The notes under the pieces were generated by a model. It did not search any database and was not told where the DNA came from. It saw only the letters and a list, made by a program, of their open reading frames with translations. Both the position numbers and the translations under genes were made by a program. DNA of 38,639 nucleotides from a bacterium. Its GTDB lineage: Bacteria > Chloroflexota > Anaerolineae > Epilineales > Epilineaceae. Shown here piece after piece: positions 6,605 through 15,650 of the stretch (position 1 is the stretch's first letter; each line of letters starts with the position of its first letter). The DNA lies in NCBI GenBank assembly GCA_003576755.1, contig QEVT01000009.1:1-38639 (forward strand). Direction: 5' to 3'.

Positions 6605-8040
6605 CCGATCCACACGACATCGCCCCCGCGGCCCTCAGCGACACCGAGATCGAGATCCTCCGGCTGGTGGCCACCGGTGCCACCAACCGCGAGATCGGCC
6701 GCGCCCGGCACATCTCGGAAGCCACGGTCAAGAAGCACCTCACCAACATCAACCTCAAGCTCGGGACCGGCAACCGCACCGAGGCCATGCGGCGGGCTCT
6801 GGAGCTCGGGCTGGTCAGCGTCGAGACGCCGGTCGACCGGGTCGACTCCGGCGGAGAGGGCATCCGATCGGCCGGCGGCGACGAGGCCCGTCGGTTGGCC
6901 GAAGAGCTCGAGCGCGCGCGCCAGCGGTCGCGCCACACGATTCGCGGGCTGGTCGTGACCTCGGGGCTCGTGCTGCTGCTTGGCTTCGCGTTGGCGTACG
7001 TGCTCGTGCGCGAGCCGGCTGCCGGGACCAACCGCCCCGCGGCCGTGCCCACCGCGGCGCTCGCGGCGGGTCAGCCGTTCTGGATCCCCGCGGCGCCGCT
7101 CAGCGGCGGACCCCGCAGCGGGTTGGCGCTGGCGACCGTCGGCAACACCGTTTACGCGATCGGTGGCGCGGGCGAGAGCGGGGTGCGTCCCGACACCTTG
7201 CGCTACGAGCGGGGCCTGGTCAACCAGTGGAAGCCCGAGCCGCCCAAGCCCACGGCCGTGCGCGACATCGCGGCGGCCGTGGTCGAGGAACGCATCGTCG
7301 TGCCCGGCGGCTGCCGCGACGACGGCGCGGCCGTCGACGTCGTCGAGGTCTACGACCCTGCCACCCGCACGTGGTCGACCGGCCCGCGCTTGCCGGAGCC
7401 GCGCTGCGGCTACGGCTTGGCGGTCCTCGACGGGCGGGTCTACCTGTTCGGCGGCCGCAAGGGCGACGACGTCGCCACGGCGACCGACGACATCTGGACG
7501 TACCGGCTCGGCGACGCGGCGTGGGTGGCCGTGCCCGAAGTCGACCGCCTGCCGCAGCGGCGCGCCGACCTCGCCGTGGCGGTCGTCGAGCGGGCCATCC
7601 ACGTCCTCGGTGGACGCGACCCGAGCGGCGAGCTGTGGCCCGACCATTGGGTCTACCGCCCGTTCGCACCCTCGAAGTGGGACACGGCGAGCGGTGCCCG
7701 ACTGCCGCAGGGGCGCGCCGGCCACGTCGCCGCAGGGCTGGTGCACGCCGGCGTGCCCCAGGCGCGGCGCTGGATCTACGTCATCGGAGGCGGGTGGGAC
7801 GCGAACGTGCAGCCCGGCGCCATCCTCCTCGAGCTCGACGGCGACGGCGTGTGGCGCCCCTTCGCCGACCTCGGCAGCGTGACCGCGGGGCAGACGCCGC
7901 AGCGCGGCGCCGGGCTCACCGTGCGCAACGCCGGCGGGCAGCTCTTCCTCGGGGGCGGTCGGACCGCCGAAGGCGGCCTCCTCGATCGGACGCACATCCT
8001 CAACTTCAGCCCGCCGAGCACCCCGGCATCGGATGGGTGA
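6601..8040 (+). CDS. Membrane-anchored LuxR-type HTH / Kelch-propeller regulator
   Basis: 479 residues. Residues ~10-75 are a complete LuxR/GerE helix-turn-helix (LSDTEIEILRLVATGATNREI, with ATVKKHLTNINLKLG as the recognition half). A charged, probably coiled-coil stretch follows (~95-115), then one transmembrane helix (~117-139). The rest is a set of Kelch-like blades with repeated VYAIGG, VYLFGG, IHVLGG and IYVIGG strands. The order implies a cytoplasmic DNA-binding domain and an extracytoplasmic propeller, as in ToxR/CadC-type one-component regulators but with different parts. There is no receiver domain. It has its own extended -10 promoter and is followed by a large secreted protein gene, a plausible target. 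Ligand and targets are unknown. Confidence 0.88.
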   Translation: MTDPHDIAPAALSDTEIEILRLVATGATNREIGRARHISEATVKKHLTNINLKLGTGNRTEAMRRALELGLVSVETPVDRVDSGGEGIRSAGGDEARRLAEELERARQRSRHTIRGLVVTSGLVLLLGFALAYVLVREPAAGTNRPAAVPTAALAAGQPFWIPAAPLSGGPRSGLALATVGNTVYAIGGAGESGVRPDTLRYERGLVNQWKPEPPKPTAVRDIAAAVVEERIVVPGGCRDDGAAVDVVEVYDPATRTWSTGPRLPEPRCGYGLAVLDGRVYLFGGRKGDDVATATDDIWTYRLGDAAWVAVPEVDRLPQRRADLAVAVVERAIHVLGGRDPSGELWPDHWVYRPFAPSKWDTASGARLPQGRAGHVAAGLVHAGVPQARRWIYVIGGGWDANVQPGAILLELDGDGVWRPFADLGSVTAGQTPQRGAGLTVRNAGGQLFLGGGRTAEGGLLDRTHILNFSPPSTPASDG

Positions 8041-8078
8041 TCGGCGCCACACCCGGCGCGCCCCGCGCCGCCCATCCC

Positions 8079-8108
8079 TGGACCGGACCCCGGTCGCTGT
8101 GCTAGACT
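8079..8108 (+). promoter_or_regulatory. Likely promoter for the secreted jelly-roll protein gene
   Basis: TAGACT at 8103-8108 is preceded by TG at 8100-8101, an extended -10. A partial -35 match (TGGACC, 8079-8084) lies 18 bp upstream. Transcription would begin near 8115, giving a leader of about 120 nt. The 8041-8237 gap otherwise holds only a weak GC hairpin at about 8054-8068 and an unconvincing 42-codon frame. Confidence 0.45.
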
Positions 8109-8237
8109 GACCGTGCGCACGGGGAGGGTGCCGCCCGCGGCTTGCGCCAGCCGTGAAGATCCCGTGCCGACAGACGTGGTGTTTCCCGGGGGACGGCCGC
8201 GCCGAGCGCGGGACGAGCGACACGGAGGAGTCGGGAC

Positions 8238-10394
8238 ATGAGCATGCGGATCGGTTCACGCCTGTTGGCGATGGCGGCGATGGGGGCGGCGGTGTTGACG
8301 GCGCTGCCGGGCGTGCCAGCACCGGTAGCCACGAGCGCCGATGCGCTCTCCCGGCTGGTCGACGTAGGCACGGCCGAGGTCCGGCCGATCGACGGGCAGC
8401 CCGCACGGCCGGAGCGGGCCGGCGATGCCGCCGACCAGGTGGACCCCGAGATCATCGAGGCCCAGGACTTCGAGGCCGCCACATTCCCCCCCACCGGGTG
8501 GGAGCTCAGGGACCTCATCAACGGCACGACCGGTGCGGCGATCCGGCACGGTTGGAGCCGACAGGTGTGCGAGACCCCGGACGGAAGCCAGGGCGCTGCG
8601 TGGTCGGTCGGCGGCGGCACCGACGGCGCCGGCCTGGCCTGCGGGGCGGCCTATGCCCGCCCGGTAAACAGCTGGCTCGTCCGCTCCGGCGTCGACACCC
8701 GCGCGTATCCCGGCGGGCTCCTCGTGACCCTCAACCTTTGGGTGGACACGCCGACGCCGGCGCCCGGGGAGCCCGAGCCGTTCCGGGTGTGCATGCTCCC
8801 GCAAGGTCAGACGCAAGCGCGGTGCTACAGCTTCAACCTCCAGCCGACCCAGCGGCGCCGTTGGCTCGAGCTGCGCGAGCCCTTGAGCTTCCCCGAGGCC
8901 GCGAGCCACGACACCGTGGACATCCTGTTCGTGTACCTCGACCTCGCGCCTTCCGGCACGCAGTCGGGGGCATTCGTCGACAACGTCGTCGTCATGGGGC
9001 TGCCCGAGGCGTCGCCCCCGACCGAGACGCCGGCAGCGACGGCCGGTGCCACGGCCACCTCGACCCGCACGCCGACCCGCGGCCCGACGCCGACGCCGAC
9101 GCTCCGGCCCACGCCCACGCCGGTCGGGCGCGTGGCGTTCCTGCCGCTCCTCATGCAGGCCGCGGACAAGGACGACCCGCTGACCTTCCCCACGGCGCCG
9201 AGCACCACCATCAACATCGCGTTCGGCACCGACGTCCGCCCCGACGGCACGGTCGTGGGGGCGTCGAAGGTGTTCGCCGCCGGCATCCTGCGCCTCTGCG
9301 CCAAGGAGAGCTGGCACGGGTTCGCGCGGGGCACGACCATCGCGTGGAAGTGGCACTTCCTCAGCGGCGGGAGCTGGGTCGAGATCCCGGGCGCGGCAGA
9401 CTCCGCCGACGCCGGCACCGTGAACTGGGCCCGACAGTGCATCACCAACGAACCGGGCGGCAACCCGGCGCCGCTGCCCGAGACACGCTACCGGGTGAGC
9501 GTCTACGTCGGCGATGGCCCCGACCCGGCGGCGGCCGAAGAGGCCGTCGTCACCGACAACCCCGGCCCGGGCGTGCCGACCCTCGAGCCGACGTTCACGC
9601 CCGAGCCGACCATCGCGCCGTCGGCGACGCCGGCCAAGACGCCGATCCCCGGCGCGCCCGCGTGTGCGCCGCCGATCGAGAACGGCGACTTCGAGCGCGG
9701 GTCGTCGGTCGGCTGGTTCCTCCGCACCAACGCGACCGACACCAACATCAGCCGCGTCATCGTGCGCGCCTCGGACATCGGTCCCAACGTGCGGGCTGCC
9801 GGCGGCGACTGGATGGCGATCATGGGCGGAGGCGTCGACGTCGTCGATCAGCTCGGCACCCCGCTCTTCGAGCTCCCCGATGCTTCCGACGTCGTGTCGG
9901 CCACGCTCGACTTCAAGATGGGCATCGCGACCGAGCAGAGCGCCGACGGCACGAGCGACGACACCTTCGCCCCGTTCTTCATCAACCAGGACAACACATC
10001 GGTGCAGGTGCCGCGGAGCGGCATCTCCGAGGAGAACGTGCCGGCGAACCTGATCGGCCAGTGGCTGGAGCTCGAGGCCCCCATCGACGTCACGCAGCTC
10101 ATCATCAAGCGCGACGGGTGGAGCCAGGCCCGCCTGCTGTTCCAGAGCCGCAACAGCGCCGATCGGCCATCGGTGCACTTCCTGGACGAAGTCGAGCTCG
10201 TGATCTGTCTGCGGAGCGGCGCGGTGCACCGAATTGCGTTGGAGCGGTCACCGGTCGGCCCGGCGTTCGGCGCCGGCGACACGACGCTCGCCGTCACGGC
10301 GCGCGCCGAGACGGTGCCGGTGCTGCAGCCCGCATTGGACCGCCTGGCGGGCGCCGCCCTGATGGGCTGGCGCGGCGCGGCGGTCCAACGCTAG
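8238..10394 (+). CDS. Large secreted multidomain protein with jelly-roll modules and Pro/Thr linkers
   Basis: 718 residues. The ATG at 8238 is chosen because GGAGGAG (8224-8230) sits 7 bp upstream. An N-terminal hydrophobic stretch (~8-30) is a signal peptide. The first module (~75-255) starts DFEAATFPPTGWEL, the signature of cleaved-adhesin-type or 'choice-of-anchor' beta-sandwich domains. A TP-rich linker (~258-295) ends in VAFLPLLMQ. A second beta-rich domain (~315-435) is not recognised. After another TP-rich linker comes a C-terminal sandwich (~475-660) beginning NGDFERGSSVGWF, like carbohydrate-binding jelly rolls. No catalytic site is evident. It is probably a cell-surface or secreted adhesin or binding protein. 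It sits between the LuxR-Kelch regulator and a GH-A glycosidase, so a role in binding polysaccharide is reasonable but unproven. Confidence 0.82.
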   Translation: MSMRIGSRLLAMAAMGAAVLTALPGVPAPVATSADALSRLVDVGTAEVRPIDGQPARPERAGDAADQVDPEIIEAQDFEAATFPPTGWELRDLINGTTGAAIRHGWSRQVCETPDGSQGAAWSVGGGTDGAGLACGAAYARPVNSWLVRSGVDTRAYPGGLLVTLNLWVDTPTPAPGEPEPFRVCMLPQGQTQARCYSFNLQPTQRRRWLELREPLSFPEAASHDTVDILFVYLDLAPSGTQSGAFVDNVVVMGLPEASPPTETPAATAGATATSTRTPTRGPTPTPTLRPTPTPVGRVAFLPLLMQAADKDDPLTFPTAPSTTINIAFGTDVRPDGTVVGASKVFAAGILRLCAKESWHGFARGTTIAWKWHFLSGGSWVEIPGAADSADAGTVNWARQCITNEPGGNPAPLPETRYRVSVYVGDGPDPAAAEEAVVTDNPGPGVPTLEPTFTPEPTIAPSATPAKTPIPGAPACAPPIENGDFERGSSVGWFLRTNATDTNISRVIVRASDIGPNVRAAGGDWMAIMGGGVDVVDQLGTPLFELPDASDVVSATLDFKMGIATEQSADGTSDDTFAPFFINQDNTSVQVPRSGISEENVPANLIGQWLELEAPIDVTQLIIKRDGWSQARLLFQSRNSADRPSVHFLDEVELVICLRSGAVHRIALERSPVGPAFGAGDTTLAVTARAETVPVLQPALDRLAGAALMGWRGAAVQR

Positions 10395-10410
10395 GCCTGG
10401 GCCATCGCAT

Positions 10411-10452
10411 CGGCCCCTCGGGGCGGTCGCGCATGGACCGCCCCGGGGGCCG
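10411..10452 (+). terminator. Strong GC hairpin, probable terminator without U-tract
   Basis: The arm at 10411-10428 pairs with 10436-10452 over 17 bp with a single bulge, around a 7-nt loop. No T-run follows. It lies 17 bp after the secreted-protein stop and 16 bp before the next start, where it could end transcription or protect the 3' end. Confidence 0.5.
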
Positions 10453-10467
10453 AGCGACGCACGTCGC

Positions 10468-12216
10468 ATGATCCCCCCGCCTCGGCTGCGCCGCATCAAG
10501 CTGTCGCTGGCGCTCCTGGCCGCCTGCATGGGCGGCCTGGGGTGGCTGGCCACCCGGCCGGCCCCCGTCGTCGATGCCGACGCCCCCAGACAACGCGAGC
10601 TCCCGCTCTCGGACGTGTCGCCCTGGGGCGCCAACTTCTTCCTCGAGCAAGAGGTGGACGCCTGGAACGCCGAGCAGACCGTCGCATGGGCCGCCCGCGC
10701 CGGGATCCGGTGGGCCAAGCAGCACTTCCCGTGGTACGAGATCGAACGCGGGCCCGGCGACTTCCGGTGGGACAAGTACGACCGCATCGTCGACCTCTAC
10801 CGTGCCAACGGCATCGAGGTGATCGCGCGGCTCGACTTTCCCGGCGCATGGGTGGCGGCCGCCGACTGGGTGCCGCCCGAGAAGCGCGGCCCGCCGGCCA
10901 ACACCCCCCCGGAAGACTACGACGACTACGGGCGGTTCGTCAAGGCCGTCGCCACGCACTTCAAAGGCCGCGTGCGGTTCTACCAGATCTGGAACGAGCC
11001 GAACCTGATCTACGAGTGGGGGTACAACCCGTCGCACCCGGTGGATCCCGACGACTACACCGACATGCTGCGCACCGCGGCCCGCGCCGCGCGCCAGGCC
11101 GATCCCAACGCCGTCATCCTCTCGGCACCGCTCGCGATCAACACCGAGACCGTCGAGCAGGCCGGCAACATGAGCGACCTGGCGTTCCTGCGCGGCATGT
11201 ACGAGGCCGACGCCGCGGCCGAGTTCGACATCCTGTCGGTCAATGCGTTCGGCATGGACCGGCCGCCCGAGGATGCCCCGGCAGAAGACGTGCTCAACTT
11301 CCGCCGGGTGGAGCTGCACCGTCAGGTGATGGTCGACGCCTCGGATGCCTGCACGCCCATCTGGGCCAACGAGTTCGGCTGGAACGCGGCGCCTGCGGGC
11401 ATGCACTCGATGTGGCGACAGGTCACGGAAGCACAGCAAGCCGACTTCACGGTCGGCGGCGTGCGATGGGCCGGCGCGCACTGGCCGTGGGCGGGCGTGT
11501 TCAGCATCTGGTTCTTCCGGCACCCCAGCCTCCCGCGCGACGATGCCGTGCACCACTTTCGAATGCTCGACGCCGACTTCAACCCCCGGCGGGTCTACGC
11601 GGCCGTGCAGGCCGCGGCCGTGCCGGTCGTCGCCGGCCCCGGCGACTGGGCGGAGCGCTCGGAGCCCGTGCGGCTATCCGGCCTCGACGATTGGACGTGG
11701 CGTTGGGACGGCACGCCGGACCAACGGTCGTGGTCGCGGCTGCGCTGCTTGTCCGGCGCCTGCTGCCGCGCGCCCGACGACCTCGCAGCAGACTTCAACT
11801 TCATCGCATCGGAGTCGCCGCTGGCGAGCCTGTCGTTCCGCTTCCGAGGACCTTCGATCGCGGTGCGGCTGCGCTCGCTCTCCGCCGTCAGCGTCGCCGA
11901 CACCGCGGTGGACGGTGACCAGCGCACCGTGACCCTGCGCGAGGCCGACGGCTGGCAGTGGCATGTCGTCGCCGACGGCCTTTCGGGCGGCACGCACGAG
12001 CTGCGGCTTGCCGTCGGCGGCGCCGGCGGACGGATCGCGATCGACGGCTTCCGCGTCGGGAGCGGGCCGCCGTCGGACCCGCGGTGGTCGTGGCTCACGG
12101 GGCTGGCGGGGCTGGCCCTCGTGCTCGCCGTCCTCGTGGCATGGGATGTGCGTTATGTCGCGCGCCGAGTTGAGGCGGTCGACGAGCCGATCCACATGGC
12201 GTCACCGAAGCTGTAG
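10468..12216 (+). CDS. Membrane-anchored clan GH-A glycoside hydrolase
   Basis: 582 residues. An N-terminal hydrophobic anchor (~12-30) precedes a TIM-barrel domain (~50-395). IWNEPN places the acid/base at E177 and WANEFGW the nucleophile at E302, the two strand-end glutamates of clan GH-A (GH5/GH39/GH30-like enzymes). The early RWAKQHFPWYEIE and FRWDKYDRIVDL segments also fit GH39/GH5-like families. A beta-sandwich (~410-530) and a second transmembrane helix (~535-560) follow, so the catalytic domain probably sits outside the membrane, tethered at both ends. The substrate cannot be assigned. No clear Shine-Dalgarno precedes the ATG. The 3' end overlaps queA, which is on the other strand, by 64 bp. 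Confidence 0.85.
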   Translation: MIPPPRLRRIKLSLALLAACMGGLGWLATRPAPVVDADAPRQRELPLSDVSPWGANFFLEQEVDAWNAEQTVAWAARAGIRWAKQHFPWYEIERGPGDFRWDKYDRIVDLYRANGIEVIARLDFPGAWVAAADWVPPEKRGPPANTPPEDYDDYGRFVKAVATHFKGRVRFYQIWNEPNLIYEWGYNPSHPVDPDDYTDMLRTAARAARQADPNAVILSAPLAINTETVEQAGNMSDLAFLRGMYEADAAAEFDILSVNAFGMDRPPEDAPAEDVLNFRRVELHRQVMVDASDACTPIWANEFGWNAAPAGMHSMWRQVTEAQQADFTVGGVRWAGAHWPWAGVFSIWFFRHPSLPRDDAVHHFRMLDADFNPRRVYAAVQAAAVPVVAGPGDWAERSEPVRLSGLDDWTWRWDGTPDQRSWSRLRCLSGACCRAPDDLAADFNFIASESPLASLSFRFRGPSIAVRLRSLSAVSVADTAVDGDQRTVTLREADGWQWHVVADGLSGGTHELRLAVGGAGGRIAIDGFRVGSGPPSDPRWSWLTGLAGLALVLAVLVAWDVRYVARRVEAVDEPIHMASPKL

Positions 12217-13334
12217 AAGCGGTACCGCTCGCGCACGGCCTCGGCATAGGCACGGTCGATGGCGGCCTTGCCCGCGAAGGCCGCGACGAGCATGAGGAGC
12301 GACGAGCGCGGCAGGTGGAAGTTGGTGATCAGCGCGTCGACGGCTCGAAACGCGAACCCGGGCGTGATGAAGAGGTCGGTCCAACCGTGAAACGCCGCGA
12401 CCGGCGCGCCGAGATCGGCGCCCGGCTGCCGGGCCGCCGTCTCGAGCACGCGCACGGCCGTGGTGCCGACCGCGACGATGCGCCCGCCGGCGCGACGCGT
12501 CGCGCAGATGGCCGCGGCGGTCGCGGGGTCTAGCTCCGCCCATTCGCGGTGGATGCGGTGGTCGGCGACGTGCTCGGCCTCGACCGGCCGGAACGTGTCG
12601 AGGCCGATGTGGAGGGTGACCGTCGACCACCCCACCCCGCGGGAAGCGATGGCGTCGATGAGCGCCGGGGTGAAGTGCAGGCCGGCGGTCGGCGCGGCGG
12701 CCGAGCCGGGGGTGCGGGCATACACCGTCTGGTAGCGCTCGCGGTCGTCGAGCCGTCGGTGGATGTACGGCGGCAGCGGTGCCTCGCCGAGCCGGTCGGC
12801 GACGGCCAGCGGGGGGCGGTCGAAGCGCACCACGCGGCGGCCGTCGGGCAGAACCTTCACGACCTCGGCGAGGAGTCGCGCGGCGGCGGCCAGCTCGTCG
12901 CCGGCGCCCGCCGCGGCGCCGGCGGGCAACGCTGGATCGATCGGCCGGCCGTCGGGGTCCGGGCCGAACGCAAGCCGCGTGCCCGGCCGGACACGCCCGC
13001 CGATCAAGCACTCCCACACGCACGCCGGGTCGGCGCCGGCACCGGGTTCGGCCACGCCCACGCCGCCGTCGCCGGCCGGCCGCAGGAGGAGCAGCTCGAT
13101 CCGCCCCCCGGAGGGCGTCTTGCGGCCGCGCAGCCGCGCCGGGATGACACGGCTGGCGTTGGCCACCAGACGGTCTCCGGGCTCGAGCAGGTCGACGAGG
13201 TCGCGGAACACCCGGTGCTGGATGGCGCTCGTCCCGCGATCGAGCACGAGCAGCCGCGCGCTGTCGCGCGGCTCGGCCGGCGACTGCGCGATCAACTCCG
13301 GCGGAAGGTGGTAGTCGAAGTCGGCCGTGCGCAT
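12153..13334 (-). CDS. queA: S-adenosylmethionine:tRNA ribosyltransferase-isomerase
   Basis: 393 residues. QueA transfers and isomerises the ribosyl moiety of SAM onto 7-aminomethyl-7-deazaguanine in tRNA, making epoxyqueuosine. Family signatures run along the whole chain: FDYHLPPELIAQSPAEPRD at the N-terminus, LVANASRVIPARLRGRK, PLPPYIHR, ERYQTVYA, TAGLHFT, VTLHIGLDTF, HREW, VGTTAVRVLE, TDLFITPGF and TNFHLPRSSLLMLV. The C-terminus runs ~13 residues past the usual FGDAM end and overlaps the convergent glycosidase gene by 64 bp. Other queuosine genes such as tgt are not in this window. The ATG is preceded by a -10-like TACCAT 8 bp upstream, so the transcript may be leaderless. Confidence 0.97.
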   Translation of the reverse strand: MRTADFDYHLPPELIAQSPAEPRDSARLLVLDRGTSAIQHRVFRDLVDLLEPGDRLVANASRVIPARLRGRKTPSGGRIELLLLRPAGDGGVGVAEPGAGADPACVWECLIGGRVRPGTRLAFGPDPDGRPIDPALPAGAAAGAGDELAAAARLLAEVVKVLPDGRRVVRFDRPPLAVADRLGEAPLPPYIHRRLDDRERYQTVYARTPGSAAAPTAGLHFTPALIDAIASRGVGWSTVTLHIGLDTFRPVEAEHVADHRIHREWAELDPATAAAICATRRAGGRIVAVGTTAVRVLETAARQPGADLGAPVAAFHGWTDLFITPGFAFRAVDALITNFHLPRSSLLMLVAAFAGKAAIDRAYAEAVRERYRFYSFGDAMWIGSSTASTRRAT

Positions 13335-13342
13335 GCGCGCTA

Positions 13343-13348
13343 ATGGTA
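13343..13348 (-). promoter_or_regulatory. -10-like box for queA, 8 bp from the ATG
   Basis: TACCAT on the minus strand is followed by 8 nt and the queA ATG, the same geometry as the arg leader and acyl-CoA dehydrogenase promoters. No convincing -35 is seen. The spacing would give an essentially leaderless mRNA. Confidence 0.4.
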
Positions 13349-13388
13349 CGCATCGCGCGGCCGGTGTGTGCGTCGGACGGGGACGGCC

Positions 13389-13453
13389 CGGCCGAACGTG
13401 CGGGGGTCGCGCCGGGCGTTGCCGTCAGACACGGTTGCCCTGCGGCCGAACGT
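13389..13453 (+). repeat. Two 11-bp direct repeats (CGGCCGAACGT) upstream of argH
   Basis: CGGCCGAACGT occurs at 13389-13399 and 13443-13453, 54 bp apart, roughly five helical turns. Each copy is followed by a similar GCCGGGC block. They lie between queA and argH and might be operator sites, but no regulator is implicated. The same motif also occurs at 38-48 inside a coding tail, which weakens the case. Confidence 0.3.
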
Positions 13454-13475
13454 CGCGTGTGCCGGGCTGCGGCCG

Positions 13476-13481
13476 TATCAT
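13476..13481 (+). promoter_or_regulatory. Weak -10 candidate (TATCAT) for argH
   Basis: TATCAT is the most AT-rich hexamer between queA and argH on this strand. It would give a leader of ~40 nt carrying the AAAGGA Shine-Dalgarno at 13513-13518. No -35 match is found at the right distance. Confidence 0.3.
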
Positions 13482-13526
13482 TGGTGGCCAACGCTGCCGT
13501 CGATCCGTCATGAAAGGACGCCGACC

Positions 13527-14885
<1,359 letters not shown>

Positions 14886-14940
14886 GGTGGCGCAATCGAT
14901 CCCGATTGACCCGCCCACAGAGAGGCGACCGAGTCTTCCC

Positions 14941-15447
14941 ATGACGATCCAAGTCCGCCGTGGAGAGCCCGGCGATCATGAGGCCATCCAGCGAATCGTG
15001 GCCGGGCCGCGCGCCGTCTGGGGCACGCTGCAATTGCCGTACCCTTCGATCGAGCAGTGGCGCAAGCGGCTCGCCGAGCCGGCCGAAGGCGTGATCCATC
15101 TTGTCGCGCACGTCGATGCCGAGGTCATCGGACATCTCGGGTTGCATACCTTCCCCCACGCCCCGCGCCGCCGCCACGTCGGGCAGATCGGCATGGCCGT
15201 GCGCGACGACTGGCACGGCAAGGGCGTTGGCACGGCGCTCATGCAGGCCGCGCTCGACTTGGCGGATCGCTGGCTCAACCTCCATCGGCTCGAGCTCGAC
15301 GTCTACACCGACAACACGCCGGCGATCCGGCTCTACGAGAAGTTCGGGTTCGGCATCGAGGGAACGTTCGTCGACTTCGCGTTCCGCGACGGGCGGTTCG
15401 TCGACACCTACGCGATGGCCCGGATCAGGATCCCAGCGCCCGGCTGA
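14941..15447 (+). CDS. GNAT-family N-acetyltransferase
   Basis: 168 residues from the ATG at 14941; a GTG at 14875 would add 22 unlike residues. Strand-helix motif A is at ~88-108 (GMAVRDDWHGKGVGTALM, with the acetyl-CoA pyrophosphate loop GKGVGT). LDVYTDNTPAIRLYEKFGF is the common GNAT motif B. The closest pattern is the YncA or ribosomal-protein-acetylase-like group, but the acceptor cannot be named. It follows argH by 55 bp on the same strand and precedes the arg operon promoter by 21 bp, so it is likely co-transcribed with argH. A role in arginine metabolism is not shown. Confidence 0.88.
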   Translation: MTIQVRRGEPGDHEAIQRIVAGPRAVWGTLQLPYPSIEQWRKRLAEPAEGVIHLVAHVDAEVIGHLGLHTFPHAPRRRHVGQIGMAVRDDWHGKGVGTALMQAALDLADRWLNLHRLELDVYTDNTPAIRLYEKFGFGIEGTFVDFAFRDGRFVDTYAMARIRIPAPG

Positions 15448-15468
15448 CCGGCGACGATCGACCAGATC

Positions 15469-15497
15469 TTGCCACACCCGCCCCGCCGCCCTAGAAT
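15469..15497 (+). promoter_or_regulatory. Sigma-70-type promoter of the arg leader and argCBDAGJ operon
   Basis: TTGCCA (15469-15474, 5 of 6 matches to TTGACA) and TAGAAT (15492-15497, 5 of 6 to TATAAT) are separated by exactly 17 bp. This is the best two-part promoter in the window. The expected start is 15504-15506, on or next to the leader peptide ATG at 15506. Confidence 0.8.
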
Positions 15498-15505
15498 ACC
15501 GCGCC

Positions 15506-15583
15506 ATGGCTTCGTCCGCGCGAGCGACCCGCGTCCGTCCGACGCGTCAGACCACCGGTCTGGCGCAACCCGGCCCCGCTTGA
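15506..15583 (+). CDS. Arginine-rich leader peptide of the arg operon
   Basis: A 25-codon frame starts 8 bp after the -10 box and ends at TGA 15581-15583. It begins MASSARATRVRPTRQTTG, with Arg at positions 6, 9, 11 and 14 using codons CGA, CGC, CGT and CGT. The last Arg codon (15545-15547) falls inside segment 1 of the downstream RNA hairpin, where attenuator control codons sit in trp and his leaders. No Shine-Dalgarno is present, and with the predicted start site the message would be leaderless. I infer that slow decoding of these Arg codons when arginyl-tRNA is scarce stalls the ribosome over segment 1. Raw Arg content alone would not prove this in such GC-rich DNA. The position of the codons, the promoter and the terminator together do support it. 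Confidence 0.72.
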   Translation: MASSARATRVRPTRQTTGLAQPGPA

Positions 15584-15641
15584 CCGCTCCCGCGGCCAAT
15601 GGACCGCCACCTGCGTCGCCAGACCGCTGATCGGTCTGGCG
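15544..15641 (+). promoter_or_regulatory. Four-segment arginine attenuator (anti-antiterminator / antiterminator / terminator)
   Basis: Segment 1 (15544-15553) pairs with segment 2 (15557-15566) in a 10-bp hairpin with loop ACC. Segment 3 (15617-15626) pairs with segment 4 (15632-15641) in the terminator. Segments 2 and 4 contain the identical decamer CGGTCTGGCG (15556-15565 and 15632-15641), so segment 2 can instead pair perfectly with segment 3 over 10 bp and prevent terminator formation. A ribosome halted at Arg codons 11-14 would mask segment 1 and favour 2:3 (read-through). A ribosome reaching the stop at 15581 would leave 3:4 free to form. I see no T-box consensus. The mechanism is inferred; the pairings are read directly. 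Confidence 0.75.
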
Positions 15642-15650
15642 ATTTTGCTT
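15616..15650 (+). terminator. Intrinsic terminator in the arg leader
   Basis: CGCCAGACCG (15617-15626) and CGGTCTGGCG (15632-15641) form a perfect 10-bp stem around CTGAT, extended by a T-A pair. It is followed at once by TTTTGCTT (15643-15650). It is the only hairpin with a clear T-tract I found in the window and lies 113 bp before argC, so it acts within the leader. The remaining 15651-15762 is a leader without further recognised elements. Confidence 0.82.

Noticed and set aside
8113-8241. 42-codon frame from GTG 8113 ending on the ATG of the jelly-roll protein gene
   Set aside because: The GTG is only 4 bp from the -10 box, too close for initiation. The downstream gene has its own good Shine-Dalgarno, so this is probably chance.
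15543-15570. The 15544-15566 hairpin as a stand-alone operator palindrome
   Set aside because: Its right arm is repeated exactly in the terminator stem downstream, so an RNA role in alternative pairing explains it better than a DNA dyad.
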